DNA of 37,450 nt from Streptomyces griseorubiginosus (GTDB lineage: Bacteria; Actinomycetota; Actinomycetes; Streptomycetales; Streptomycetaceae): the NCBI RefSeq assembly GCF_017614965.1, contig NZ_WVUG01000052.1, positions 1 through 37,450 on the forward strand, in the 5' to 3' direction. The position numbers were made by a program, and so were the translations under genes. The notes under the pieces were generated by a model. That model did not search any database and was not told the DNA's origin. It saw only the letters and a list, made by a program, of their open reading frames with translations. Of the stretch, positions 23,525 through 30,991 are shown piece after piece (position 1 is the stretch's first letter; the number at the start of each line of letters is the position of its first letter).

Positions 23525-23560
23525 GGCCCCCGTTCGGAGTTAGCGCTCCGGCGGGGGCCC
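23524..23560 (+). terminator. GC-rich terminator-like hairpin after copy A
   Basis: GGGCCCCCG (23524-23532) pairs with CGGGGGCCC (23552-23560), and CGGAG with CTCCG inside it, leaving a six-base loop. A strong stem with no U tract. Confidence 0.65.
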
Positions 23561-23569
23561 ACCTGCTTC

Positions 23570-23637
23570 GGTGGCTCAGCAGGTAGCCGGATATCCCCAC
23601 ACGGCCTGGGGACATCCGACACGCTCTTGCTGAGCTG
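23570..23637 (+). repeat. 68-base hairpin element, copy B
   Basis: This is the second copy, 113 bases after A. The outer stem is GGCTCAGCAGG with CTTGCTGAGCT: all 11 pairs form in RNA with two G-U wobbles, and the mismatch in copy A is repaired. The inner stem is unchanged, and two of the six differences fall in its loop. Copy B keeps the TGGCTCAGCAGGTAG end of the short ORF but has no start codon in that frame. Confidence 0.85.
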
Positions 23638-23676
23638 AGGCCTCCGCCTGGACAACCGGTCCGGGTGGGGGCCCTC
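23638..23676 (+). terminator. Terminator-like hairpin after copy B
   Basis: AGGCC-TCCGCC-TGGAC folds back on GTCC-GGGTGGGGGCCCT around an AACCG loop, with a few mismatches; CTCCTTGTG follows. With the hairpin after copy A, this makes two repeat-plus-terminator units in series. Confidence 0.55.
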
Positions 23677-23945
23677 CTTGTGTCCAAGTACAGCACAGGG
23701 GACGCCGCGGCGGCACCCGGAATCACCGGAGTGCGACCCTCCGTACTCCGGTCTGACCTGCGCTCCCTATGAACTACCCACTGGCGATAAAGCACCCGAC
23801 CAAGCCCCACCCCTCCCTCCCGCCGGGCAGACTCACCCCCGGGAGTGAATAGGCCCAACTCGGCCCCGTTACCCGTTATGGCCTGCGGATCACCCCGTGT
23901 AGCCCGCGGGCGTCTCGGGCCGTCGACGCCCGCTACTGTCCTGCC
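23677..23945. other. Gene-free stretch before the GNAT gene
   Basis: Apart from an 8-bp stem ACCGGAGT/ACTCCGGT (23725-23732 with 23745-23752) and the TACTGT box at 23934-23939, I see nothing here. Frames are short and lack coding-type codon bias. Confidence 0.5.
23934..23939 (+). promoter_or_regulatory. Leaderless-type -10 box
   Basis: TACTGT lies six bases before ATG 23946. Confidence 0.45.
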
Positions 23946-24512
23946 ATGCTCCTCGAACCGCTCTCGCCCAAGGACGGTGCCCTTCCCGCCGAGCTGCTCA
24001 CCGAACTCGCCGCGCTCTACACCTCCAACCGCGAGTTCCACGCCCTCAGCGGTGACTTTCCCGACCCGGACGACATCCGGCCGGAGCAGGTCGCGGTCGC
24101 GCTCGCCGACGAGCTGGTGAATCCGGACGTCGACGTGCTGCTCGCCCGCAGTGAGGGAGCGCTGGTCGGTATCGCCGTCACGCTGGCCCACCACCCCGAC
24201 CCGGCCGACCCGGACCCGTGGATCGGGCTTCTGATGGTGGACGCCGGGGTCCAACGGCGCGGATACGGACGGCGGTTGGCTTCGCTCGTCGAGGACCGTT
24301 TCCGCACGGCGGGCCGAACCGCCGTACGGCTCGCCGTACTCGACGCCAACCCCAAGGGCCTCGCCTTCTGGACCGCCCTCGGTTACGAGGTGATCGACCA
24401 TCGGCGGGACCTGCAACGCGGCCGTCCCTGCGCCGTGTTGCGCAAGGTGCTGCGCACACCCCGCCGCGCGGCCCGTGGACGACCCTCGCCGGCACCGGAC
24501 TCGGCGCACTGA
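23946..24512 (+). CDS. GNAT family N-acetyltransferase
   Basis: A 188-residue acetyltransferase. Seen: LLARSEGALVGIAVTLAHHP, IGLLMVDAGVQRRGYGRRLASLVE with the acetyl-CoA loop QRRGYG (about 100-105), and LAVLDANPKGLAFWTALGYEVID, the standard motif B. The GNAT fold ends near residue 168 (AVLRKVL). The remaining tail RTPRRAARGRPSPAPDSAH is low-complexity and poor in G/C third positions, whereas another frame across 24475-24577 reads more like protein. A frameshift near 24470 is therefore possible. Substrate unknown. Confidence 0.85.
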   Translation: MLLEPLSPKDGALPAELLTELAALYTSNREFHALSGDFPDPDDIRPEQVAVALADELVNPDVDVLLARSEGALVGIAVTLAHHPDPADPDPWIGLLMVDAGVQRRGYGRRLASLVEDRFRTAGRTAVRLAVLDANPKGLAFWTALGYEVIDHRRDLQRGRPCAVLRKVLRTPRRAARGRPSPAPDSAH

Positions 24513-24587
24513 TCGGTGTCGGCTCGCAGCGGGCGGCCCGCGCCGCGATGCGCCGGGAGCTCGAACGGCGGGTGTGATGGGAGCCGT

Positions 24588-25982
24588 TCACGGGTGGGCC
24601 GGTTTGCCCTCGCCGTACAGCCACTGCTTCCAGATGGGGGCGAAGTCCTTGTCCGGGGCCGCCTTCTCGACGTACGCCGTGAAGTCCGCCGTGTCCGCGT
24701 TGCCGTGGCGGTGGGCGGCGGCCCAGCCCTGGATGATGTCGTAGAAGGTGTCGTCGCCGACCGTCTGGCGGATCTTGTGCAGGACCATCGCCCCGCGTTC
24801 GTAGACCGGGGCGTCGGAGATGTGGGCGGCGCCGCTCGGCTCGGCGGGCGGGAAGGACCAGAGGTCTGGGTGGTCGTCCTCGCCGTGGGCGTAGAGCGCG
24901 TCGAAGGTCTGCTGGGCGGTGTCGCCGTCGTGGTCCTCGTCCCACAGCCACTCGGCGTAGGTCGCGAAGCCCTCATTGAGCCACATGTCCCGCCAGCTCT
25001 TCGGCGTCACAGAGTCGCCGTACCACTGGTGGGCCAGCTCGTGGACGAGCGTGCCGGTGTCGGGGGCGGAGGGGAACACCGGCCGGTTCTGCGTCTCCAG
25101 GGCGTAGCCGACGTCCTTCGCGTCGTCGACGATCGCGCCGGTGGAGGAGAACGGGTACGGGCCGAAGTTGTACTCCTCCCACTCGATGATCTCGGGCAGC
25201 CGCGCGAGCACGTCGCGGCTCGCCTTCGCCTGCGTCGGGTCCACGGCCACGTACACGGGCAGACGGTCCTTGCCGATCGTGGAGCGGCTGATGTCGTAGT
25301 GGCCGACGGCGACCGTGGCGAGGTAGCTCGCCATCGGTTCGGGCGTGTGCCAGGTGAAGGTCGTACGGCCCCCGGTGGTCGTCTCGCCGGTCAACTCCCC
25401 GTTGGACACCGCCTGCAGACCCTTCGGCACGGTCACCGCGATGTCGTACGACGCCTTGTCGGACGGGTGGTTGTTCCCGGGGAACCACGCCATCGCACCC
25501 GTCGGCTCGCCGAGGGCGAGGGCGCCGTCCGTGGTGGGCAGCCAGCCCTCCTGGGAGCCGTCGGGGTCGGTGATGGCCTGCGGGGTGCCGGAGTAGCGGA
25601 CGGTGACGCGGAAGGTCTCCCCGTCGTCCAGGTCGTCGTGCGGGCGGACGGTGAGCTCCTGGCCGGCCCGGTTGAAGCGGGCGCTGCGGCCCTCGACGGT
25701 GACCTCCTGGACGTCCAGGCCCTTGAGGTCCAGGTCGAACGCGGAGAGGTTCTGGGTGGCACGGGCCGTGAGGGTCGCGGTGCCCGTCAGCCGGCCGGCG
25801 CCGTGCGGGTCGCAGGCGAGCCGCAGGTCGTAGTGGCCGACGTCGTATCCGCCGTTGCCCGCCTTCGGGAAGTACGGGTCGTGCACACCCGGGCCGCCGG
25901 GGGTGCCGTGGACCCCGCCCGAGCACGCGGTCAGGGCGAGGGCGAGGAGGACGGCGGGGACGATACGTACGGATCGGGGCAC
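24588..25982 (-). CDS. M1 family metallopeptidase lipoprotein (aminopeptidase N-like)
   Basis: A 464-residue exported zinc peptidase. Seen: a signal peptide with lipobox LTAC (AVLLALALTACSGG), an N-terminal beta domain (VGHYDLRLACDP, LTGTATLTARATQNLSAFDLDLKGL), then the catalytic domain with HELAHQWYGDS and, 19 residues on, NEGFATYAEWLW: the HEXXH-x18-E zinc site. The GAMEN-like exopeptidase loop reads VGYALETQNRP, so the usual GAMEN is only partly kept. It lacks the long C-terminal helical domain, making it a short M1 form. I start at GTG 25982 because TAGGAT lies 7 bases ahead and the signal peptide follows at once; ATG 26030 would place 16 extra residues first. Confidence 0.92.
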   Translation of the reverse strand: MPRSVRIVPAVLLALALTACSGGVHGTPGGPGVHDPYFPKAGNGGYDVGHYDLRLACDPHGAGRLTGTATLTARATQNLSAFDLDLKGLDVQEVTVEGRSARFNRAGQELTVRPHDDLDDGETFRVTVRYSGTPQAITDPDGSQEGWLPTTDGALALGEPTGAMAWFPGNNHPSDKASYDIAVTVPKGLQAVSNGELTGETTTGGRTTFTWHTPEPMASYLATVAVGHYDISRSTIGKDRLPVYVAVDPTQAKASRDVLARLPEIIEWEEYNFGPYPFSSTGAIVDDAKDVGYALETQNRPVFPSAPDTGTLVHELAHQWYGDSVTPKSWRDMWLNEGFATYAEWLWDEDHDGDTAQQTFDALYAHGEDDHPDLWSFPPAEPSGAAHISDAPVYERGAMVLHKIRQTVGDDTFYDIIQGWAAAHRHGNADTADFTAYVEKAAPDKDFAPIWKQWLYGEGKPAHP

Positions 25983-25989
25983 CCCAGTG

Positions 25990-25995
25990 ATCCTA
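25990..25995 (-). promoter_or_regulatory. Leaderless-type -10 box of the M1 peptidase
   Basis: TAGGAT on the minus strand, a perfect TAGRRT match, lies seven bases before GTG 25982. It is only 24 bases from the start of the divergent gene at 26020, so the two promoters overlap. Confidence 0.5.
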
Positions 25996-26019
25996 AGGCG
26001 GCGTGACACCATCTCGTAC

Positions 26020-26520
26020 GTGCTCGACATCGGCTACGCCCTCTCCAACCGCTTCCCCGATCCGCCGCAGACGGACTACCGGCGTGCGGACGTCCACGCC
26101 CTGCGCCACGACCTGTTCTGCGGGGACGTCTATCTCGCCGACACCGACAAGGACCGGGAACTGTCCACAGCCTGGGGATGGGTGCCGGTGCTGGACTTCG
26201 CGTGGGCGCTGTGCGACATCGTCGAACGGCTCGACCGGGACCCGGCGGGCTCGCGGGCGTCCCGGCCCCAGCGCGCCGAGCTCGACTTCACCGAGTCCAC
26301 CGACCGCATGCTCTTCGAGCGCCGCTTCGGCTGGGTGGACATCGAGGCCGACTGGATGCCGGCCGAGGAACCCCCGCTGACCTTCTCCCACTCCGAACTG
26401 CGCCGTGAGGCACGGGACTTCCTGCACGACCTGATCGCCGACCTGGTCGACCTGCACGACGACCTCGGCGAGAACCCGGCGATCTGGACCCTCCAGGCCC
26501 GCTTCCCGAGGATCTCCTAG
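26020..26520 (+). CDS. Unknown conserved-looking acidic protein
   Basis: A 166-residue soluble protein, rich in Asp, Arg and Trp, with no signal peptide or membrane helix. Codon usage is fully Streptomyces-like. Visible segments are WGWVPVLDFAWALCDIVERL, DFTESTDRMLFERRFGWVDIEADW and the helical end ARDFLHDLIADLVDLHDDLGENPAIW. I do not recognise a family. The GTG at 26020 is the first usable start in frame. The gene ends in a CTAG shared with the stop of the next, convergent gene (4-base overlap). Confidence 0.8.
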   Translation: MLDIGYALSNRFPDPPQTDYRRADVHALRHDLFCGDVYLADTDKDRELSTAWGWVPVLDFAWALCDIVERLDRDPAGSRASRPQRAELDFTESTDRMLFERRFGWVDIEADWMPAEEPPLTFSHSELRREARDFLHDLIADLVDLHDDLGENPAIWTLQARFPRIS

Positions 26521-27140
26521 CCGATCGGCAGCAGCTCCTCCGCCTTCGTCTCGTGCGGGAGCCCGCCCAGTGACAGATAGTGGTAGCCCGTGCTCAGCCG
26601 GCACGCGTTCAGGCCCAGGCAGAGCATCGCGTCGTAGTGCTGGGTGTTGGCGAAGACGTACCGGCCGTCCTCGCCGTCCCCCGGGTCGAGGGGCGTGCCC
26701 CGCAGCACGGCCTCCAGCGCCTGCCGGTCCACCGGGCCGAAGGCCAGCGGGACGAAGGCCTCCGGGTCGGCGCCGACCGGCTCGGGGTGTCCCCCGCCGC
26801 CGTCGGGAGCGTCGTCGGCGACCGGGTTCTCCTCCTCGCCGGTCTCCGTGTCACCGAAATACCCCGGCCACGAGTCGTACTCGTGTCTCAGCCGCCCGTC
26901 CTCGTACACCCGCATGACCAGTACGTCCGAGTCGAAGACGTACGCCCCCAGAGCAGGCACCCCCAGCAGCCCGCTCAGCGGGCCCGCCACTTCGAGCGCG
27001 TCCGTCTCCGGGTCCGGGTACACGACGGTGTGTCCCGGCCCGACCGGCAGCGCGTACCCCCGGATGCCCGCCCCGCCGAGCAGCGGCACCACCTCCTCGC
27101 ACGGCCGCGCCACCACCACGTTGCCGTAGAAACTGCCCAC
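26517..27140 (-). CDS. Unknown protein downstream of the pentapeptide-repeat gene
   Basis: A 207-residue soluble protein. GTG 27140 is preceded by GGAGGG at six bases, and it starts two bases after the stop of the pentapeptide-repeat gene, so they form an operon. Visible: an N-terminal strand YGNVVVARPCEEVVPLLGGAG, PGHTVVYPDPETDALEV, LGAYVFDSDVLVMRVYEDG, an acidic Gly/Pro-rich loop (EENPVADDAPDGGGGHPE) and YHYLSLGGLPHETKAEELLP. I recognise no family. The longer open frame running to 27626 is only the shadow of the pentapeptide gene. Confidence 0.82.
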   Translation of the reverse strand: MGSFYGNVVVARPCEEVVPLLGGAGIRGYALPVGPGHTVVYPDPETDALEVAGPLSGLLGVPALGAYVFDSDVLVMRVYEDGRLRHEYDSWPGYFGDTETGEEENPVADDAPDGGGGHPEPVGADPEAFVPLAFGPVDRQALEAVLRGTPLDPGDGEDGRYVFANTQHYDAMLCLGLNACRLSTGYHYLSLGGLPHETKAEELLPIG

Positions 27141-27142
27141 GT

Positions 27143-27838
27143 TCAGCCCTCCACCCGAATCCCCATCTGTGCCGCCAGCACCGGCGCCAGATCCATCAGT
27201 TGGGACGGACTGATCACCGCCCCCGCCAGTCGCTCCACCCCGGCCGAGATCCCCAGCTCGGCCGCCGCTCTCAGATCGACGTCCTTCAGCTCCACTCCCG
27301 TGAGGTCGGCGCCCTTGAGGACGCAGTCCACGAACTCCACCCGCTCGAGCCTGGCACCCCCGAAGTCCGGCTCCACCAGGACGCAGCTCTCGAAGACGAC
27401 GTCCTTGAGCCGGGCCGCGCGCAGGTTCAGATAGTCGATCTTGCCGCCCCGGACCACCACCCGCTCCAGCACGGCGCCGTGCATCTGCGTCCCGCCCAGG
27501 CGCGCGTCGACCACCTCCACGTCGCGCAGCGTCACCTCCGCCAGGTCCGTCCCCACGCCCCGCAGCCCCGTCAGCACGGAGTCCAGGACGCGCGCGTGAT
27601 GCAGCCGCGTCTCGTCCACCGCGCACCCGGTCAGCGCGCAGTCCATGAAGCGGGCGCCCCCGCCGTCCTGCCCGGCCAGGTCCGCCTCCCGGAACTCCAG
27701 GCCGTCATAGTCCCCGTCCGGCTCCAGCTCCCCCTCCGTGAAGGGCTCCAGCGGGGGCAGCCGGATCTCCGGTCGCCGCGCCCCCTTCACCGCCGTACCG
27801 CCGGCCCCGCCGGTGCCAACCGCCGCTCGTCTCACCAT
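27143..27838 (-). CDS. Pentapeptide-repeat protein
   Basis: A 231-residue protein whose centre (about residues 45-195) repeats every five residues with Leu/Val/Phe in the core position: LEFREADLAG, ARFMDCALTG, TRLHHARVLDSVLTG, VTLRDVEVVDARLGG, ARLKDVVFESCVLV, ARLERVEFVDCVLKGADL. This predicts a right-handed square beta-helix. Some relatives mimic DNA and protect gyrase, but most have no known role. The C terminus (AGVERLAGAVISPSQLMDLAPVLAAQ) is a helix often seen as a dimer cap. ATG 27838 has a GGGGG very close by; GTG 27835 is an alternative. It is followed at two bases by an unknown gene. Confidence 0.88.
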   Translation of the reverse strand: MVRRAAVGTGGAGGTAVKGARRPEIRLPPLEPFTEGELEPDGDYDGLEFREADLAGQDGGGARFMDCALTGCAVDETRLHHARVLDSVLTGLRGVGTDLAEVTLRDVEVVDARLGGTQMHGAVLERVVVRGGKIDYLNLRAARLKDVVFESCVLVEPDFGGARLERVEFVDCVLKGADLTGVELKDVDLRAAAELGISAGVERLAGAVISPSQLMDLAPVLAAQMGIRVEG

Positions 27839-28020
27839 GCCCCCATGCTGCACCCCGCCACTGACAACAGCTCTGACCTGCAAGAACCATCCCTCATGTC
27901 ACATTCCGGGCCCGCGGATCGTCGTAGTCGCAGGAAAACGAGAAGCGTCGCAACCCGAGCCCCCACCCGAGCCCCCAACGAGGAAGACGCAGAAACGCGC
28001 CCCTTCCCTGACTCCGACCC

Positions 28021-28076
28021 GACTGCGATCCGAATCCGACTCCGATCCGAATCCGACTCCGATCCGACTCCGATCC
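28021..28076. repeat. GACTCCGATCC minisatellite
   Basis: Two 17-base units (GACTGCGATCCGAATCC, GACTCCGATCCGAATCC) and two shortened 11-base units (GACTCCGATCC) stand head to tail, with degenerate pieces on both sides (about 28009-28080). Confidence 0.88.
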
Positions 28077-28243
28077 GAGGGAGAGTCCGAACGATGCACC
28101 GCCCCCGAACCACGCACCGCCTCACCGTCATCGGCGGCGACCACGACGGGCGCACCGGTCGGCAGGGAGTCGACGCGTGCTCTCGGAGGTGTCCTTCAAC
28201 AGCGCCCTCACCGCGGTGTCCCTGGCCCTCGGCCACCACCGTC

Positions 28244-28274
28244 TTGACCTCAAGCGCGCTTGAGGTCGAAGAGT
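28244..28274 (+). promoter_or_regulatory. SoxR operator and promoter
   Basis: CCTCAAGCGCGCTTGAGG (28248-28265) is a perfect palindrome with the same arms and spacing as the known SoxR box. TTGACC (28244-28249) serves as -35 and AAGAGT (28269-28274) as -10 with a 19-base spacer, the overlong spacing that MerR-type activators such as SoxR correct by twisting DNA. In Streptomyces SoxR responds directly to redox-active compounds and controls a small set of genes that includes such a quinone reductase. Confidence 0.85.
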
Positions 28275-28302
28275 GGGCGCAGGAACCAGTGACCGGACCT
28301 GC

Positions 28303-28330
28303 CGACCGGCGACCGGCGACCGGCGACCGG
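28303..28330. repeat. Four 7-base CGACCGG repeats in the operon leader
   Basis: CGACCGG occurs four times in perfect tandem between the SoxR promoter and the ATG at 28380, within the 5' leader. Slippage here would change leader length without touching the protein. Confidence 0.85.
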
Positions 28331-28379
28331 CGATCAAGCCCACCGCCCAGGCCCGCCGACAACCGATGGGGGATTCTCC

Positions 28380-29348
28380 ATGCGCGCCATCCGACTGCAT
28401 GCCTTCGGCCCCGCCGAGAAGCTCACCTACGAGGAGGTCGAGGACCCGGTGCCGGGCCCCGGGCAGGTCCGTGTCGCCGTCGAAGCGGCGGGGGTGCACC
28501 TGCTCGACACCGCCCTGCGTGAGGGCGCGCGGGGACCGCTGCCCGCACCGTCCGCCCTTCCCACGATCCCCGGCCGGGAGGTCGCCGGTGTCGTCGAGTC
28601 CCTCGGCGAGGGCGTCGCCGAGCTGTGGCTGGGCAGGCGCGTGGTCGCCCACCTGGGGTTCGCGCCGGGTGGCTACGCGGAACTCGCCGTCACCGACGTC
28701 GACCGGGTGCACGAGATCCCGCAGAACCTGGACTTCGCCGAGGCGGTCGCGATGATCGGCACGGGTCGTACGGCCATGGGGATCGTGCAGTTCGCCGAGT
28801 TGGGCCCGGACGCCGTGGCCGTGATCCCCGCGGCGGCCGGCGGCATCGGCACGCTGCTCGTGCAGTACGCGAAGAACGCCGGCGCCACGGTGATCGGCCT
28901 CGCGGGCGGCCCGGAGAAGGCGGCCCGCGTCGAGGCGGGCGGCGCCGATCTCGCCGTCGACTACCGGGACCCGGAGTGGCCCGGGAAGGTTCGGGCCTGG
29001 CTCGGCGGCCGCCCCGCCACCGTCGTCCTCGACGGCGTGGGTGGCGAGATCGCCCGGGAAGCCGTCGCTCTGCTCGGGCCTGGCGGCAAGCACATCGTCT
29101 TCGGCTGGTCCTCCGGGGGCGTCCGCGACGGCTCGCCCTACCTCGTCGAGGGCGTCTCGCAGCAGGTCCTCGGCCCGGTCATGACGAGGAACGCCTCCAT
29201 ACGGACCCTCGAACTCCGCGCCCTCGCCGAGGCCGCCGCGGGCCGACTGACCCCCGCCGTCCAGCGCTTCCCGCTCGCCGAAGCGGCAGCCGCGCACCAC
29301 GCACTGCAAACCCGCCGGACAACCGGAAAGGTGGTACTGGAGCCATGA
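28380..29348 (+). CDS. Quinone/NADPH oxidoreductase, zinc-type MDR family (SoxR regulon)
   Basis: A 322-residue medium-chain dehydrogenase of the QOR type. Seen: MRAIRLHAFGPAEKLTYEEVEDP at the N terminus, PGREVAGVVESLGEGV, and the NADPH loop AAAGGIGTLLVQYAKNAGATVIG (about residues 152-174) with the AxxGGxG form typical of quinone oxidoreductases. No catalytic zinc cysteines are present, again like QOR. It would reduce quinones or redox-cycling antibiotics. A perfect SoxR box lies 115 bases upstream. The ATG has GGGGGA seven bases ahead. It overlaps the exporter gene by four bases (ATGA), so reduction and export are co-expressed. Confidence 0.9.
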   Translation: MRAIRLHAFGPAEKLTYEEVEDPVPGPGQVRVAVEAAGVHLLDTALREGARGPLPAPSALPTIPGREVAGVVESLGEGVAELWLGRRVVAHLGFAPGGYAELAVTDVDRVHEIPQNLDFAEAVAMIGTGRTAMGIVQFAELGPDAVAVIPAAAGGIGTLLVQYAKNAGATVIGLAGGPEKAARVEAGGADLAVDYRDPEWPGKVRAWLGGRPATVVLDGVGGEIAREAVALLGPGGKHIVFGWSSGGVRDGSPYLVEGVSQQVLGPVMTRNASIRTLELRALAEAAAGRLTPAVQRFPLAEAAAAHHALQTRRTTGKVVLEP

Positions 29349-30898
29349 CCAGCCGCAAGCCGCTCCCAGATGCGATACGTCCCGATACATGGTCTTCTGA
29401 CCAGGTGGCCGTCACCCGAACAGGCGAACCCGCGGGCGCCGACCCCCGCCGCTGGTGGGGCCTGGTCGTCATCGCGCTCGCGCAGCTCATGGTGGTCCTG
29501 GACGCGACCATCGTGAACATCGCGCTGCCGTCCGCACAGCGCGACCTGGGGATGTCCGACGGCAACCGGCAGTGGGTGATCACCGCCTACACGCTCGCCT
29601 TCGGCGGCCTCCTCCTGCTCGGCGGCCGGATCGCCGACCTCGTCGGCCGCAAGCGGACCTTCATCATCGGGCTGATCGGCTTCGCCGCCGCCTCCGCGCT
29701 CGGCGGCGCCGCCACCGGCTCGGGCATGCTCTTCGGCGCCCGCGCGCTGCAGGGCGCCTTCGCCGCGGTGCTCGCCCCCTCCGCGCTGTCGCTGCTGACC
29801 ACGACCTTCACCGACCCCAAGGAACGCGGCAAGGCCTTCGGCATCTACGGCGCCCTGGCCGGCAGCGGCTCGGCGATCGGGTTCATCGTGGGCGGTCTGC
29901 TCACCGAGTACCTGAACTGGCGCTGGTGCCTGTACGTCAACATCCCCATCGCGGCCGTCGCCGTCTTCGGCGCCTTCGCGCTGCTGCACGACCGTCCCGG
30001 CCACTCCGGCGCCCGGCTCGACGTGCCGGGAGTGCTGCTGGGCTGCGGCGGGCTGGTCGCGATCGTGTACGGCTTCAGCGAGGCCCAGCCGCGCGGCTGG
30101 ACCGACCCGTTGGTGCTGACGCTGTTCGCGCTGGGCCTCGTCCTGCTCGTGGCCTTCGTGTGGTGGCAGAACCGGGCGCCCATGCCGCTGCTCCCGCTGC
30201 ACATCGTCAAGGACCGCAACCGGGCCGGCTGCTTCCTGACCATGGGGCTCGCCACGATCGGGATGTTCGGCCTGTTCCTGTTCATGACGTACTACCTGCA
30301 GGTCGTGCTCGCCTTCTCACCGGTGAGGACGGGTCTGGCGTTCCTGCCGCTGACGGCCGCGATCATCATCGGGTCCACGCAGATCTCCGCGCGGCTGATG
30401 AACCACGTCCCGCCGCGCACGCTCATGGTGCCCGGCATGGTCCTCGCCGCGGGCGGCATGCTGCTGCTCACCCGGATGACGGTCGACTCCTCCTACGCCA
30501 CCGAGATCCTGCCCGCCCTGATCCTCATGGGGCTCGGCATGGGTCTGACCTTCATGCCGGTCTTCGCCACCGCCACCGCGGGCGTCGCCCCGCAGGACTC
30601 CGGGGTGACCTCGGCGACCGTCAACACCTCGCAGCAGGTGGGCGGTTCGATCGGTACGGCACTGCTGAACACGATCGCCACCAGCAGCGGCGCGACCTAC
30701 ATCGCCGCGCATCTGCACAACCCCGCCCAGCGGGCCCAGGTCGTCAAGGAGGGCGTCGTGCACGGCTACACGATCGCCATCTGGTGGGCCGTCGGCATCA
30801 TGCTGCTGGCCGGGCTGGTGGCGGGGCTGATGGTGACGGCGAAAGCCCCGAAGCACGGGGCGCCGGCCGAGGCGCCGGTGCCGGAACCGGTGGCGTGA
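29345..30898 (+). CDS. DHA2-family MFS drug exporter (14 TM, EmrB/QacA type)
   Basis: A 517-residue proton-driven exporter. The first 35 residues are cytoplasmic; helix 1 carries ALAQLMVVLDATIVNIALP, the D1 motif of the DHA2 group. Motif A, GGRIADLVGRKRTF, follows helix 2, and motif C-like GSGSAIGFIVGGLLTEYLNWRW ends helix 5. Further hydrophobic segments bring the total to about 14. Conserved GVTSATVNTSQQVGGSIGTAL lies before the last helices. It is translationally coupled to the SoxR-controlled quinone reductase, so export of quinones or redox-active antibiotics is likely. Confidence 0.92.
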   Translation: MTSRKPLPDAIRPDTWSSDQVAVTRTGEPAGADPRRWWGLVVIALAQLMVVLDATIVNIALPSAQRDLGMSDGNRQWVITAYTLAFGGLLLLGGRIADLVGRKRTFIIGLIGFAAASALGGAATGSGMLFGARALQGAFAAVLAPSALSLLTTTFTDPKERGKAFGIYGALAGSGSAIGFIVGGLLTEYLNWRWCLYVNIPIAAVAVFGAFALLHDRPGHSGARLDVPGVLLGCGGLVAIVYGFSEAQPRGWTDPLVLTLFALGLVLLVAFVWWQNRAPMPLLPLHIVKDRNRAGCFLTMGLATIGMFGLFLFMTYYLQVVLAFSPVRTGLAFLPLTAAIIIGSTQISARLMNHVPPRTLMVPGMVLAAGGMLLLTRMTVDSSYATEILPALILMGLGMGLTFMPVFATATAGVAPQDSGVTSATVNTSQQVGGSIGTALLNTIATSSGATYIAAHLHNPAQRAQVVKEGVVHGYTIAIWWAVGIMLLAGLVAGLMVTAKAPKHGAPAEAPVPEPVA

Positions 30899-30916
30899 CG
30901 GCGGGGGCACACAAGC

Positions 30917-30954
30917 GGGGAGGGGCCGCTCGGACCGCGGGCCCCTCCCCTTTT
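30917..30954 (+). terminator. Intrinsic terminator of the SoxR operon
   Basis: GGGGAGGGGCC (30917-30927) pairs perfectly with GGCCCCTCCCC (30940-30950) and is followed by TTTT, 19 bases past the exporter stop. It also separates the convergent propeller gene. Confidence 0.88.
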
Positions 30955-30991
30955 CCTGTCCCCTTTGTCTCAGCCGTTCACCGCAGGGCGT

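Larger units (their letters stand above)
27839..28379. other. Repeat-rich spacer upstream of the SoxR-type operon
   Basis: No gene. It holds a 12-base direct repeat ACCCGAGCCCCC (27955-27978), the 28021-28076 minisatellite, the SoxR box at 28248-28265 and the 7-base repeat at 28303-28330. Open frames through it are products of the repeats. Confidence 0.75.
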
